From the NCBI RefSeq assembly GCF_030812335.1, contig NZ_JAUSSN010000003.1, forward strand, positions 248,001 through 312,000: a DNA stretch of 64,000 bases, given 5' to 3'. The position numbers and the translations under genes were made by a program. This DNA is from Pseudarthrobacter oxydans (GTDB taxonomy: Bacteria; Actinomycetota; Actinomycetes; Actinomycetales; Micrococcaceae). The notes under the pieces are model-generated. The model was given only the letters and a program-made list of their open reading frames with translations. It was not told the DNA's origin and ran no database searches. Below, in pieces: positions 27,671-36,705 of the stretch (within the stretch, counting starts at the first letter, position 1; the number at the start of each line of letters is the position of its first letter).

Positions 27671-28381
27671 ATGAGCACTTGGAACACCCTCCCCCGCGCA
27701 GCCTTCGACCTCGAAACCACCGGGCGGAACTCCCGCTCCGCGCGAATCGTCACCGCCTCCATCACCGTGGTGGACGCCGACGGCGGGATCGTCAAGGAAC
27801 ACGAATGGCTCGCCGATCCGGGGGTCGAGATTCCCACCGAGGCCAGCGACATCCACGGCGTCACGACGGAGCGGGCCCGCAGCGAAGGCCGCCCTGCCGC
27901 GGACGTGACGCGGGAGGTCGCAGCGGCGCTCCAGGAGCTGTTCGACACCGGCGTGCCGGTCATCGCCTTCAACGCCAGCTACGACTTCACCGTGCTCGCC
28001 GCCGAGTCGGCCCGTTACGGTGTTCCGCAGCTGAGCCGCTTCCCGGTACTGGATCCGTACATCATGAACAAGCAGGTGGACCGGTACCGCAAGGGCAAGC
28101 GCACCCTCACCGCCCTCTGCGAGGAGTACGGGGTGAACCTGGACAACGCCCACACCTCGGCGGCCGACGCCCTGGCCACCGTGCGCATGCTCGACGCCAT
28201 GGCCGGGAAGTTCCCCAAGCTACGGATGCCGGCCAGCCACCTGCACCAGCTCCAGATCGAGTGGGCCTCCGCCCAGGCCTCCGATTTCCAGAGCTACCTG
28301 CGCAAGACCAAGCCCGCCGCCGTGATCGAAGGCGACTGGCCCGTGCTGCCGCCCGAGGACGCCAGCCGCGGGGACTTCTAA
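27671..28381 (+). CDS. DnaQ-like 3'-5' exonuclease
   Basis: A 236-residue DEDD-superfamily exonuclease. Exo I is FDLETTG (Asp13, Glu15), Exo II is VIAFNASYDFTVL, and Exo III is DNAHTSAADALATV, whose His supports the DEDDh subclass. It matches the proofreading epsilon-type domain without polymerase or clamp-binding extensions, so it is probably a stand-alone repair or RNA/DNA trimming nuclease. The C-terminal 60 residues (QIEWASAQASDFQSYLRK) are a family-typical extension. The start MSTWNTLPRAAFDLE is well supported. It diverges from the ATL-adnA-adnB unit, keeping the DNA-maintenance theme of this stretch. Confidence 0.88.
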   Translation: MSTWNTLPRAAFDLETTGRNSRSARIVTASITVVDADGGIVKEHEWLADPGVEIPTEASDIHGVTTERARSEGRPAADVTREVAAALQELFDTGVPVIAFNASYDFTVLAAESARYGVPQLSRFPVLDPYIMNKQVDRYRKGKRTLTALCEEYGVNLDNAHTSAADALATVRMLDAMAGKFPKLRMPASHLHQLQIEWASAQASDFQSYLRKTKPAAVIEGDWPVLPPEDASRGDF

Positions 28382-28753
28382 CGCCGCGGCTTCTTAAAAC
28401 GAAACCTTCCGGCACGGCGCACTCGTAAATAGGCGCCCTGGGCCCGCAATTCCAGCGTTTGCGACACAACTCACACACCCGGGCCCTTCCGGCGGGCAAG
28501 GCTGCCACCGGCAATCATTCCGCCCCGCCCGCTCCGCGGCACCCAGATCGCTGGCGATAGCCCTCCCGCGTGAAGCAGATTCGGCGCAGAGGACCCTCAC
28601 CGCGCACTAATTCGGATTCAACCAGCCTTCGTGTCGGGTGAAACAATTATATTTCGCAGGCTTTGCCTGCCCCTGCCTGCGCCGAGGCGCCGAAGCCGGG
28701 GGCGTTGTGCGGCCCCCGATCCCCAATTATCGTCCGATGAAAGTGATTGCGTG
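28382..28753 (+). promoter_or_regulatory. 372-base leader/promoter region of the ABC importer
   Basis: No gene is seen here. A locally AT-rich block (AACAATTATATTT, 28642-28654) includes TATATT at 28648-28653, a plausible -10. Two small hairpins follow: GCAGGC/GCCTGC at 28656-28670 and CGGGGGC/GCCCCCG at 28697-28718, the latter 36 bases before the start codon. This would make a structured 5' leader of about 95 bases. Only the inverted repeats are directly visible; regulation is inferred. Confidence 0.45.
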
Positions 28754-29689
28754 ATGAAAAACAAAGCCATGAAGTGGCTGACGACGGTTCCCGTAGCGGT
28801 TGCCCTCGCCGTCTCGCTCGCCGCCTGCGGCGGCGGAGCAGCCGCCCCGAGCGGAACGCCCACAGATGCCCTCGCCGGCAGCGACCAGACGTCCCTGGAC
28901 AAGTACACGACCGCGGACGTCACTCCCCTGGACCAGATCGACAAGTCCCAGCTCGGCCTGCTGAGCGAGGGAACCCTCACCGTCGGAACGCTCTCTGACG
29001 CCCCGCCCAACATCTATATAGATGAGTCCGGCAAGTTCACCGGCTACGACAACGAACTGTTGCGCGCCATCGCGGCAAAGCTGGGCCTCGAGGTCGAGTT
29101 CAAGGCGACCGGCTTCGCGTCCCTGCTCTCCCAGGTCCAGAACAAGCAGTTCGATCTCGGATCCTCCTCGATCTCCACCACGGACGCGCGGCGCAAGACC
29201 GTCGGATTCACCAACGGCTACGACTTCGGTTACATGGCCGTTGTCGCCAAGGAGGACGATAAGGTCAAGGGCTTCAAGGACCTGACCAAGGACACCCGCA
29301 TCGCGGTCGTCCAGGGCACGGTTCAGGATGACTACGTCACCAACACCCTGCAGATCGAGCCGGTCCGCTTTGAGGACTACAACACGGCCTACGCCAACCT
29401 GAAGAACGGCCAGGTGGACGCCTGGGTCGCTCCGTCCCAGCAGGCCACCGGCCAGGTCAAGGAAGGCGATGGCACGGTCATCGCCGAGTCCATTGTGAAC
29501 ACCCAGAACTTCACCGCGTACGCCGTGAACTCGGACAACCAGGCCCTCATTGATGCCCTCAACTCGGGTCTTGACGCCGTGATTGCCGATGGCACCTGGT
29601 CCAAGCTGACCAAGGAATGGTACCCGGACCGCGAAACCCCGGCCACGTGGTCCCCGGGTTCCAAGGCTGTCATCGTCCCGAAGTCCTAG
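28754..29689 (+). CDS. ABC transporter substrate-binding lipoprotein (polar amino-acid type)
   Basis: A 311-residue solute-binding protein. Residues 1-24 are a lipoprotein signal peptide with lipobox LAAC (Cys25). The mature part is a family 3 periplasmic-binding fold (SBP_bac_3): GTLTVGTLSDAPPNIYIDESGKF, GYDNELLRAIAAKLG and ISTTDARRKTVGFTN. The ligand is probably an amino acid or opine-like compound; sequence alone does not say which. The ATG at 28754 is chosen because it leads straight into the basic n-region; the ribosome site is weak. It is followed three bases later by the permease and then the ATPase, forming a complete importer operon. The lipoprotein is anchored to the outer face of the membrane. 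Confidence 0.92.
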   Translation: MKNKAMKWLTTVPVAVALAVSLAACGGGAAAPSGTPTDALAGSDQTSLDKYTTADVTPLDQIDKSQLGLLSEGTLTVGTLSDAPPNIYIDESGKFTGYDNELLRAIAAKLGLEVEFKATGFASLLSQVQNKQFDLGSSSISTTDARRKTVGFTNGYDFGYMAVVAKEDDKVKGFKDLTKDTRIAVVQGTVQDDYVTNTLQIEPVRFEDYNTAYANLKNGQVDAWVAPSQQATGQVKEGDGTVIAESIVNTQNFTAYAVNSDNQALIDALNSGLDAVIADGTWSKLTKEWYPDRETPATWSPGSKAVIVPKS

Positions 29690-29692
29690 TCC

Positions 29693-30457
29693 ATGGATGC
29701 ACTCGATCAACTCCTAAAGACCTTCTTTGACTGGGAGGCGATGGCAGCTGTCGTACCGAACATGCTCACGGTCGGCCTGCCCAACACCCTGATCCTGGCG
29801 GTTTCCTCGGGCGTGCTCGGGTGCATCCTGGGCATGATCCTGGCCATCATGGGCACGTCCCGGAGCACCGCGCTCCGGTTGCTGTCCAGGATCTACACGG
29901 ATATTTTCCGCGGCGTACCCGCGATCGTGATCATCCTGCTCATCGGGATCGGGCTCGGACCCCTGATCCGGGAACTGACCGGCTCCACGAACCCGTTCCC
30001 GCTCGGCATCCTGGCGCTGACGCTCATGGCGTCGGCCTACATCGGCGAGATCTTCCGCTCAGGCATCCAGAGCGTGGAAAAGGGCCAGCTCGAGGCGTCC
30101 AGGGCGCTGGGGTTCAGCTACAACTCCTCGATGCAGCTTGTCGTGATCCCGCAGGGCGTCCGCCGCGTGCTTCCGGCCCTGGTGAACCAGTTCATCTCGC
30201 TGATCAAGGATTCGTCCCTGATCTACCTGCTCGGCCTGCTCGCCAGCCAGCGGGAAATCTTCCGCATCGGCAACGACGCTGCAGCCAACACGGGCAACCT
30301 TTCCCCGCTGATCGCTGCCGCCGTGATGTACCTCGTTCTGACGGTCCCCCTCACGCACTTGGTCAATTACATCGACAAACGCCTGCGCACAGGCCGGCCG
30401 GAGAAGCCCCAGCCGGACGACGCCGCGGCCCTGATTGGGAAGGGAGCACAGCCATGA
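29693..30457 (+). CDS. ABC transporter permease (HisMQ/GlnP type)
   Basis: A 254-residue inner-membrane permease of the amino-acid class. It has about five helices, and the cytoplasmic coupling motif reads [37 protein letters not shown]. It opens a path for the substrate delivered by the preceding lipoprotein. Only one permease gene is present, so it is probably a homodimer. It starts with ATG three bases after the binding-protein stop and overlaps the ATPase gene start by four bases (ATGA), which is strong evidence for an operon. Confidence 0.93.
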   Translation: MDALDQLLKTFFDWEAMAAVVPNMLTVGLPNTLILAVSSGVLGCILGMILAIMGTSRSTALRLLSRIYTDIFRGVPAIVIILLIGIGLGPLIRELTGSTNPFPLGILALTLMASAYIGEIFRSGIQSVEKGQLEASRALGFSYNSSMQLVVIPQGVRRVLPALVNQFISLIKDSSLIYLLGLLASQREIFRIGNDAAANTGNLSPLIAAAVMYLVLTVPLTHLVNYIDKRLRTGRPEKPQPDDAAALIGKGAQP

Positions 30458-31191
30458 GCGACTTCGCCTCCGGTTCGCTGACCGGCAAGAACCTGCACCT
30501 GTCCTTCGGATCCAATCACGTTCTCCGCGGCATCGACCTCCATGTCGAGAAGGGCACCACCGCGTCGGTGATCGGCCCGTCCGGTTCCGGAAAATCCACG
30601 CTCCTGCGGGTGATGAACCGCCTGATCGAACCCGACCAGGGCGACATCCTGCTGGACGGGCGGTCGGTGCTCAAGGACAATCCGGATGAACTGCGCCAGC
30701 GCATCGGCATGGTGTTCCAGCAGTTCAACCTGTTCCCGCACAAGACCGTGGTGGACAACGTCTCCCTCGCACTGCGCAAGCTGCGCAAACTCCCGGCCGA
30801 GCAGGCACGGGCCGAGGCCCTCGAACAGCTCGACCTCGTCGGGCTCAAGCACAAGGCGGATGCCCGTCCGGCCAACCTCTCCGGCGGGCAGCAGCAGCGC
30901 GTGGCAATCGCGCGGGCGCTGGCCATGAAGCCGGAAGTGATGTTCTTCGACGAGGCTACCTCGGCACTTGACCCGGAGCTCGTCAAGGGCGTGCTGGCTC
31001 TGATGGCGGACCTCGCCAAGGGCGGCATGACCATGGTTGTGGTGACGCACGAGATGGGCTTCTGCCGCAACGTCTCGGACACCGTCACCTTTATGGACGC
31101 CGGTGTCGTCGTGGAGTCCGGTCCACCGGAACAGCTCTTCACGAACCCGCAGACGGAACGGCTCCAGGGCTTCCTTTCGGACGTCCTCTAG
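30454..31191 (+). CDS. ABC transporter ATP-binding protein (amino-acid importer)
   Basis: A 245-residue ATPase with Walker [11 protein letters not shown]-loop [10 protein letters not shown], signature LSGGQQQR, Walker [14 protein letters not shown] and switch His in VVVTHEMGF. It closely resembles GlnQ/HisP ATPases. It powers import by the adjacent permease and binding protein. The ATG at 30454 overlaps the permease stop. It is the last gene of the operon; a 48-bp perfect palindrome follows 15 bases later. Confidence 0.94.
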   Translation: MSDFASGSLTGKNLHLSFGSNHVLRGIDLHVEKGTTASVIGPSGSGKSTLLRVMNRLIEPDQGDILLDGRSVLKDNPDELRQRIGMVFQQFNLFPHKTVVDNVSLALRKLRKLPAEQARAEALEQLDLVGLKHKADARPANLSGGQQQRVAIARALAMKPEVMFFDEATSALDPELVKGVLALMADLAKGGMTMVVVTHEMGFCRNVSDTVTFMDAGVVVESGPPEQLFTNPQTERLQGFLSDVL

Positions 31192-31206
31192 CGCGCAGAA
31201 CGTCAG

Positions 31207-31254
31207 CGTTAACACTTGAGGCACCCGCCGCGGCGGGTGCCTCAAGTGTTAACG
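31207..31254. terminator. 48-bp perfect palindrome between the ABC operon and hemL
   Basis: Two 24-base arms (CGTTAACACTTGAGGCACCC and four further bases) are exact complements with no spacer, centred at 31230/31231 on CCGCGG. It lies between convergent genes, which suits a bidirectional terminator. It lacks a T-run outside the arms, so a protein-binding or RNase-protection role cannot be excluded. Confidence 0.65.
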
Positions 31255-31296
31255 ACAACGGCTGAACGGCCGGCCGTGGCCGTGCAGCCTTCGGGA

Positions 31297-32628
31297 CTAT
31301 GCCCGCGCGGCGGCCGCAGCCTTGGCGGCAGCGGGCAGCGCGTCGAAGATCCGGTTCATCGCGGCGTCGTCGTGCGCTGCGGACAGGAACCAGGCTTCGA
31401 AGACCGACGGCGGCAGGTACACCCCGGAGTCGAGCATGGAGTGGAAGAACGGCGCGTAGCGGAACACTTCCTGGCCCTGGGCGTCGTCGTAATTGTGCAC
31501 TCCCCGGGCGGACGTGCCGAAGGCCACCGAGAACAGGTTCCCGGCACGCTGGATCGAGTGGTCCACCCCTGCCGTGTCCAGGGCCGCCGACAGGGCCGCG
31601 GAGAGCTCCAGCGAGCGGGCGTCCACGAAGGAGTAGACCTCGGCGGTGGCGTGCGTCAGGGTCGCGACGCCGGCGGCCATCGCCACCGGGTTACCGGACA
31701 GCGTGCCGGCCTGGTACACCGGGCCCAGCGGCGCGAGGTAGTCCATGACCTCGGCGCGGCCGGCGAGGGCCGCCGTCGGCATTCCGCCGCCGATGACCTT
31801 CCCGAAGGTGAGCAGGTCCGGGGTCCACGGCTCGGCGGCGTCGGCCGCGCCGCCGGTGAGTCCCCAGTAGCCGGAATACCCGGTGCGGAAGCCGGTGAGG
31901 ACCTCGTCGAGGATCAGTAGGGCGCCGTGTTCGCGGGTGATGCGGGACAGTCCCGCGTTGAAGCCCTCCCCCGGGGTGACAACTCCCATGTTGGCGGGGG
32001 CCGCCTCGGTGATGACGGCGGCGATGTTGCCGCCGTGCTTCGCGAAGGCGGCCTCGACGGCGGCGAGGTCGTTGTAGGGCAGCACGAGGGTCTCGGCGGC
32101 GGTGGCGGCCGTGACGCCGGCGGAGCCCGGCAGCGCCAGGGTGGCGAGGCCGGAGCCGGCCGCGGCGAGCAGCCCGTCGAGGTGGCCGTGGTAGCAGCCG
32201 GCAAACTTGATGATGAGGTCATTGCCGGTGAAGCCGCGGGCCAGCCGGACGGCGGTCATGGTCGCCTCGGTGCCGGTGGAGACCATCCGGACGCGCTCGG
32301 CGGCCGGGACGCGTTCCTGGACGATCGCCGCGAGGTTGGCCTCGTCCGGGGTGGATGCCCCGAAGGACAGCCCGCGGTCCACCGCTGCGTGCACGGCGGC
32401 GAGGACCGCCGGGTGGGCATGTCCCAGCAATGCCGGGCCCCACGAGCAGACCAGGTCGACGTATTCGGCGCCGTCGGCATCGGTCAGGTACGGGCCCTTG
32501 GCGGAGACCATAAAACGCGGCGTCCCGCCGACCGAGCCGAACGCCCGGACCGGCGAGTTGACGCCGCCCGGCATCAGCTGGCGGGCGCGGTCAAAAAGTT
32601 CCTCGTTGCGAGGGTGGCTGGAAGTCAT
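31297..32628 (-). CDS. hemL: Glutamate-1-semialdehyde 2,1-aminomutase
   Basis: A 443-residue class III aminotransferase-fold enzyme that turns glutamate-1-semialdehyde into 5-aminolevulinate, the second step of the C5 route to haem. It starts like GSA-AM ([19 protein letters not shown]) and keeps the PLP lysine Lys277 in [10 protein letters not shown]. It also has [14 protein letters not shown] and the DEVLTGFR aspartate. Length and composition are normal. It is the last gene of the minus-strand haem cluster, 18 bases after the LLM oxidoreductase gene. Its partner hemA is at the opposite end of the cluster on the plus strand. Confidence 0.96.
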   Translation of the reverse strand: MTSSHPRNEELFDRARQLMPGGVNSPVRAFGSVGGTPRFMVSAKGPYLTDADGAEYVDLVCSWGPALLGHAHPAVLAAVHAAVDRGLSFGASTPDEANLAAIVQERVPAAERVRMVSTGTEATMTAVRLARGFTGNDLIIKFAGCYHGHLDGLLAAAGSGLATLALPGSAGVTAATAAETLVLPYNDLAAVEAAFAKHGGNIAAVITEAAPANMGVVTPGEGFNAGLSRITREHGALLILDEVLTGFRTGYSGYWGLTGGAADAAEPWTPDLLTFGKVIGGGMPTAALAGRAEVMDYLAPLGPVYQAGTLSGNPVAMAAGVATLTHATAEVYSFVDARSLELSAALSAALDTAGVDHSIQRAGNLFSVAFGTSARGVHNYDDAQGQEVFRYAPFFHSMLDSGVYLPPSVFEAWFLSAAHDDAAMNRIFDALPAAAKAAAAARA

Positions 32629-32646
32629 GGTTCCTATTCTTTCAGG

Positions 32647-33750
32647 TCAGTCTTGCGGGGAGGCCGCTGCCAGCCGGGCGGCCACCCGGGGGGCCACCTC
32701 GGTGCCGAACAGCTCGATTGAGCGCATCATCGCCTTGTGCGGCAGGGTGCCGTTGCTGTACTTGAGGTCGAAGCGGTCCACGGCCAAGTTCTTCTTGAGC
32801 AGCAGGATCTTCGCGGCCACGGTGTCCGGGGAGCCGACGTAGAGGGCGCCCTCGGGGGTGCACATGGCGTCGAACTCGGCCCGGTTGCCCGGGCCCCAGC
32901 CGCGCTCGGCGCCGATCAGGTTGCGCTGGGCGAGCCAGTGCGGGAAGAACTCCTCCCGCGCCTCCTCGTCGGTCTCGGCAACGTGGCCCGGTGAGTGCGT
33001 GGCCATCTGCTGCATCGGGTGGCCGTATTTCGCCATCGCGTCGCGGTAGAGGTTCGCCAGCGGGGCGAAGGAGCGCGGCTGTCCGCCGATGATCGCGAAG
33101 ATGATCGGGTAGCCGTATTCGGCGCAGCGCAGCACCGATTCGGGCGTCCCGCCCACCCCGATCCAGGCGGGCAGCAGGTGGTGTTCCAGCGGCGGGTAGG
33201 CGCTGAGCCCGTTGATGGCCGGGCGGGTGCGGCCCTCCCAGTGGATGGGCTTCTGGGCGCGGGCCTTGTCGAAGAGTTCGAGCTTCTCCTCGAACAGGAC
33301 CTCGTAGTCGGCCAGGTCGAGGCCGAAGAGCGGGAAGGACTCGACGAAGGAACCGCGGCCCAGCATGACCTCGGCCCGGCCGTTGGAGATGGCGTCCACG
33401 GTCGAGAAGCGCTGGAAGACGCGGATGGGGTCATCGGAGCTCAGGACGGTGACGGCCGAACCGAGCCGGATCCTTTTGGTCCGGGCGGCTGCCGCGGCGA
33501 GGAACACCTCGGGGGCGGACACTGCGAAGTCGCGGCGGTGGTGCTCCCCCACGCCGAAGGCATGGAGGCCCACTTCGTCCGCGAGTTCGGCCTGTTCCAG
33601 CAGCTGGCGCAGCACCTGGGCATGCGGGACCGGGTGCCCGTCGGGAAAGACCCCGACGTCGCCGAAGGTGTTCAGGCCCAGCAGGATGCGCCCCGGGCCC
33701 ACGGGCGCCGTGGGGTTGGACGCGGAGGCCGGGCCGGTCGCCGTGCTCAT
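32647..33750 (-). CDS. LLM-class flavin-dependent oxidoreductase in the haem operon
   Basis: A 367-residue bacterial luciferase-like (LLM) protein. Family marks are GLHAFGVGEHHRRDFAVSAP, TKRIRLGSAVTVLSSDDP, and STVDAISNGRAEVMLGRGSF, giving a TIM barrel that uses reduced FMN or F420. The C terminus contains GTLPHKAMMRSIELFG. Substrate is unknown. Its start overlaps the hemB stop by one base (TGATG), and hemL follows 18 bases later, so it is coexpressed with haem synthesis. Nothing in the known haem pathway requires an LLM enzyme; it may handle an oxidised porphyrin, a reactive aldehyde, or be a passenger. Confidence 0.88.
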   Translation of the reverse strand: MSTATGPASASNPTAPVGPGRILLGLNTFGDVGVFPDGHPVPHAQVLRQLLEQAELADEVGLHAFGVGEHHRRDFAVSAPEVFLAAAAARTKRIRLGSAVTVLSSDDPIRVFQRFSTVDAISNGRAEVMLGRGSFVESFPLFGLDLADYEVLFEEKLELFDKARAQKPIHWEGRTRPAINGLSAYPPLEHHLLPAWIGVGGTPESVLRCAEYGYPIIFAIIGGQPRSFAPLANLYRDAMAKYGHPMQQMATHSPGHVAETDEEAREEFFPHWLAQRNLIGAERGWGPGNRAEFDAMCTPEGALYVGSPDTVAAKILLLKKNLAVDRFDLKYSNGTLPHKAMMRSIELFGTEVAPRVAARLAAASPQD

Positions 33751-34730
33751 CAGGACTCCTTCAGCCAGCCGGCGAGTTCGTTCGCCCAGTACGTCAGGAC
33801 CATGTTGGCCCCGGCGCGTTTGATGCCGAGCACGGATTCGGTGATCGCGGCCCGGCGGTCGATCCAGCCGTTGGCGGCGGCGGCCTCGATCATCGAGTAC
33901 TCACCGGATATCTGGTAGGCGGCGACCGGCACGGAACTCATGGCGGCGACGTCGGCGAGGATGTCGAGGTAGCTCATGGCGGGCTTCACCATGACCATGT
34001 CGGCGCCCTCGGCGAGGTCCAGCTCCACTTCGAGGATCGCTTCGCGGCGGTTCGCGGCGTCCATCTGGTAGGTGCGGCGGTCGCCCTTGAGCTGGGAATC
34101 AACCGCTTCGCGGAACGGCCCGTAGAACGCCGAGGCGTATTTCGCGGCGTAGGCGACGACCGCGGTGTTGGTGTGGCCGGCGTCCTCCAGGGCCTGCCGG
34201 ATCACACCGATCTGGCCGTCCATCATCCCGGACGGGCCGAGCACGTGGGCGCCGGCCTCCGCCTGGGCCACGGCCATCCGGCCGTAAATCTCGAGGGTGG
34301 CATCGTTGTCCACGTAGCCGTCGGCGGCGAGGACACCGCAGTGCCCGTGGTCGGTGAATTCGTCCAGGCAGACGTCGCTCATGATGACCAGCTCGTCCCC
34401 GACCTCAGCGCGGACGTCCCGGATGGCCTTGTTCAGCACGCCGTCGGGGTCCAGCGAGGCGGTGCCGGCCGCGTCGCGGACGGCGGGGATGCCGAAGAGC
34501 ATGATGCCGCCGACGCCGAGCGCCACGGCCTCACTGGCGGCGCGCTTCAGGGTGTCCGTGGTGTGCTGCTGCACGCCGGGCATCGAGGCGATCGGGTTCG
34601 GCTCGGTCAGGCCTTCACGGATGAACGCGGGCAGGATGAGTTCCGAAGCCGAGAGGCGGTGTTCGGCCGTCAGCCGGCGCATGGCCGGAGTGGTGCGGAG
34701 CCGGCGGGGTCGGTGGGTCGGGAAGCTCAT
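33750..34730 (-). CDS. hemB: Delta-aminolevulinic acid dehydratase (porphobilinogen synthase)
   Basis: A 326-residue HemB that condenses two 5-aminolevulinates to porphobilinogen. Active-site lysines are seen in [13 protein letters not shown] and [12 protein letters not shown]. The metal segment reads [14 protein letters not shown] with Cys121, Asp123 and Cys131. The middle ligand of the three-cysteine zinc type is an aspartate, intermediate between the zinc and magnesium types. The ATG at 34730 overlaps the hemD stop (ATGA), and the stop overlaps the LLM gene start, so it sits firmly within the operon. The N-terminal [14 protein letters not shown] is typical of the family. Confidence 0.95.
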   Translation of the reverse strand: MSFPTHRPRRLRTTPAMRRLTAEHRLSASELILPAFIREGLTEPNPIASMPGVQQHTTDTLKRAASEAVALGVGGIMLFGIPAVRDAAGTASLDPDGVLNKAIRDVRAEVGDELVIMSDVCLDEFTDHGHCGVLAADGYVDNDATLEIYGRMAVAQAEAGAHVLGPSGMMDGQIGVIRQALEDAGHTNTAVVAYAAKYASAFYGPFREAVDSQLKGDRRTYQMDAANRREAILEVELDLAEGADMVMVKPAMSYLDILADVAAMSSVPVAAYQISGEYSMIEAAAANGWIDRRAAITESVLGIKRAGANMVLTYWANELAGWLKES

Positions 34731-35686
34731 ACGGTGTCCTTTGCGGTGGGCTCTGCTGCTGGCTGAGGTGGTGGGGACGCCCGGCCGGCCAGGGACCGGA
34801 CGACGGCGGCGACCAGGCCGGAGGCGGTGGGCGCCTCGGCAACGGCGGCGACCGTGAGGCCGAGCGACTCGGCCTCGGCGGCGGTTGACCGTCCGATCGC
34901 GACGAAGCGGCAGCCGCCCAGCGGGGCGAGGTCCTCGTGGATGCGCCGGGCCGCGCTGGGGGACGCGGCGACGACGGCGGCGAGCCGGCCGGCGCCGATT
35001 TCGGCTTTCGCCTGCTCCGGGGTGAGTACGGCGGCCGCATGGTCCCCGTCCGGGCCGGCGGCTGCATTGTGCCCCAGGGGCGTGGCGGGCTGGCACGCGG
35101 CGAGGCTCCGGCGCGGGTCGGCCGGGTAGTCCACGGTGCGGTACGCGGTGACGGCCTGCACGAAGGCGCCCCGGGCCTCCAGTCCGCGGCGGAGCCGGGG
35201 GTCGGCGATGTCGGCCTGCGGCAGGAGCACGCTGCCCTGGTGCTCGGGCCAGATATCGATGAGCCCGGCCCCGGACTGCTGCCCGGAGGGCGCCAGATCG
35301 ACCGCAACTCCCCGGGATTCGAGGAAACGGCGGGTCGCGGGACCGATCGTGGCCACCAGGAGGCTGCCCGGCAGCCAGCGGCTGAGGGTCGTTCCCCGCT
35401 CGGCGGCCTTGGCCTCGAGCGCCTGGACCGTGGTCACGCTGCTGACCACAAGCCACGTGTAGGCGCCGGCGCCGAGGGCATCGAAGGCGACGTCCAGGGA
35501 GTGCTGATCACGGGCGAGCTCGAAATCGATCAGCGGCAGCAGCAGCGGATCGGCGCCGACCTTGCGCAACGCCGCGACCAGGTCCCCGGCACGGTCCGGG
35601 CTGCGCGCGATGAGAACCCGGGCGCCCTCGGGCACCCTCATCACCGCTTGCCCGTCGGTGTCGTTGCGGCCGCCGTGCCGTCCCAT
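34727..35686 (-). CDS. hemD: Uroporphyrinogen-III synthase
   Basis: A 319-residue HemD-fold protein that closes and inverts hydroxymethylbilane to uroporphyrinogen III. Sequence similarity in this family is low. The assignment uses [20 protein letters not shown] at the N terminus, [32 protein letters not shown] near the C terminus, and the position between hemC and hemB. No methyltransferase domain is fused, unlike some HemD proteins. The start ATG at 35686 lies 20 bases after hemC; an in-frame ATG at codon 16 is an alternative. The stop overlaps hemB by four bases. Confidence 0.88.
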   Translation of the reverse strand: MGRHGGRNDTDGQAVMRVPEGARVLIARSPDRAGDLVAALRKVGADPLLLPLIDFELARDQHSLDVAFDALGAGAYTWLVVSSVTTVQALEAKAAERGTTLSRWLPGSLLVATIGPATRRFLESRGVAVDLAPSGQQSGAGLIDIWPEHQGSVLLPQADIADPRLRRGLEARGAFVQAVTAYRTVDYPADPRRSLAACQPATPLGHNAAAGPDGDHAAAVLTPEQAKAEIGAGRLAAVVAASPSAARRIHEDLAPLGGCRFVAIGRSTAAEAESLGLTVAAVAEAPTASGLVAAVVRSLAGRASPPPQPAAEPTAKDTV

Positions 35687-35706
35687 GACCTGATGGTTTC
35701 CGCCGT

Positions 35707-36705
35707 TCAGGAGGCGGCCAGGTCCGCGATGTCAGCGGCGCCGCGGGCCAGCAGGACTTCGGCGAGCTCAATCCCGAGCAGGGTGGCCCCGACCTCGGTC
35801 AGTCCGTCGGTGGCCTTTTTGTCCCGGACCGAGGCTGTTCCGTCCACGGCGCAGACCACGGCCTCAAGGTAGAGGAGGCTGCCCTTGCGGAAGGCGTAGG
35901 CGCCCACCGGCGCGGCACAGCCGGCTTCGAGGCGGGCCAGGAGCGCCCGTTCGGCGGTGATGGCAAGCCGCGTGTCGGGGTCGTCGAGGGCGGCGAGGGC
36001 CTGCGCGAGCACGCCCTGGGAGCCTTCGGTGGAACCCGCCTTGCGCGGCGCGTCAGCGGAACGGCACTCGATTGCGAGGGAGCCCTGTCCGGCGGCGGGC
36101 AGCATCACCTCGGTCTCGAGGTACTCGCTCACGGCGTCGAGCCGGCCGATCCGGGACAGCCCGGCGGCGGCCAGCACGACGGCGTCAAGATCGCAGCTTT
36201 TGCCTTCGACCACGGCGTCGGTGCTGTTGCCGGGCAGTCCGGGGACGCGGCCGAGCCGGGTATCCACGTTGCCGCGGATGTCACGGATGTCCAGATCCGG
36301 GCGGGCGGCCCGCAGCTGGGCCGCGCGCCGAGGCGAACCCGTGCCGACGCTGGCGCCGGTGGGCAGGTCCGCGAGCTTGAGCCCGTCACGGGCGCAGAGC
36401 ACATCCCGGACGTCGGCGCGTTTCGGCGTCGCCGCGAGCGTCAGCCCGGGGGCTGCCCCGGTGGGGAGATCCTTGAGCGAGTGCACCGCGACGTCGCAGC
36501 GGTCCTGCAGCAGGGCATCGCGCAGGGCCGCGACGAAGACGCCGGTGCCGCCCATCTGGGACAGCGACCCGGTGAGGACGTCCCCGTCGGTGCGGATGTG
36601 CACCAGCTCGACGGGGAACCCGCCGACGGCGGCCAGCTGGTCCGCGGTCTGCTGCGTCTGGGTGAGGGCCAGTTTGCTGGCGCGGGTTCCGATCCGGACG
36701 CTCAC
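35707..36705 (-). CDS. hemC: Porphobilinogen deaminase (hydroxymethylbilane synthase)
   Basis: A 332-residue HemC that polymerises four porphobilinogens. It begins MSVRIGTRASKLALTQTQQ, keeps the catalytic aspartate in VHSLKDLPT (Asp79), the SPRRAAQL arginines, and the cofactor cysteine Cys263 in LEAGCAAPVG to which dipyrromethane is attached. The start is GTG at 36705, overlapping the hemH stop as GTGA. Length is slightly above the usual 310 residues. It lies between hemH and hemD in the minus-strand operon. Confidence 0.95.
   Translation of the reverse strand: MSVRIGTRASKLALTQTQQTADQLAAVGGFPVELVHIRTDGDVLTGSLSQMGGTGVFVAALRDALLQDRCDVAVHSLKDLPTGAAPGLTLAATPKRADVRDVLCARDGLKLADLPTGASVGTGSPRRAAQLRAARPDLDIRDIRGNVDTRLGRVPGLPGNSTDAVVEGKSCDLDAVVLAAAGLSRIGRLDAVSEYLETEVMLPAAGQGSLAIECRSADAPRKAGSTEGSQGVLAQALAALDDPDTRLAITAERALLARLEAGCAAPVGAYAFRKGSLLYLEAVVCAVDGTASVRDKKATDGLTEVGATLLGIELAEVLLARGAADIADLAAS

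Noticed and set aside
28600..28612. CGCACTAATTC shared with 43964-43974 as a possible attachment site or repeat element
   Set aside because: Only 11 bases match, the flanks differ, and no integrase or boundary is present; it could be chance.
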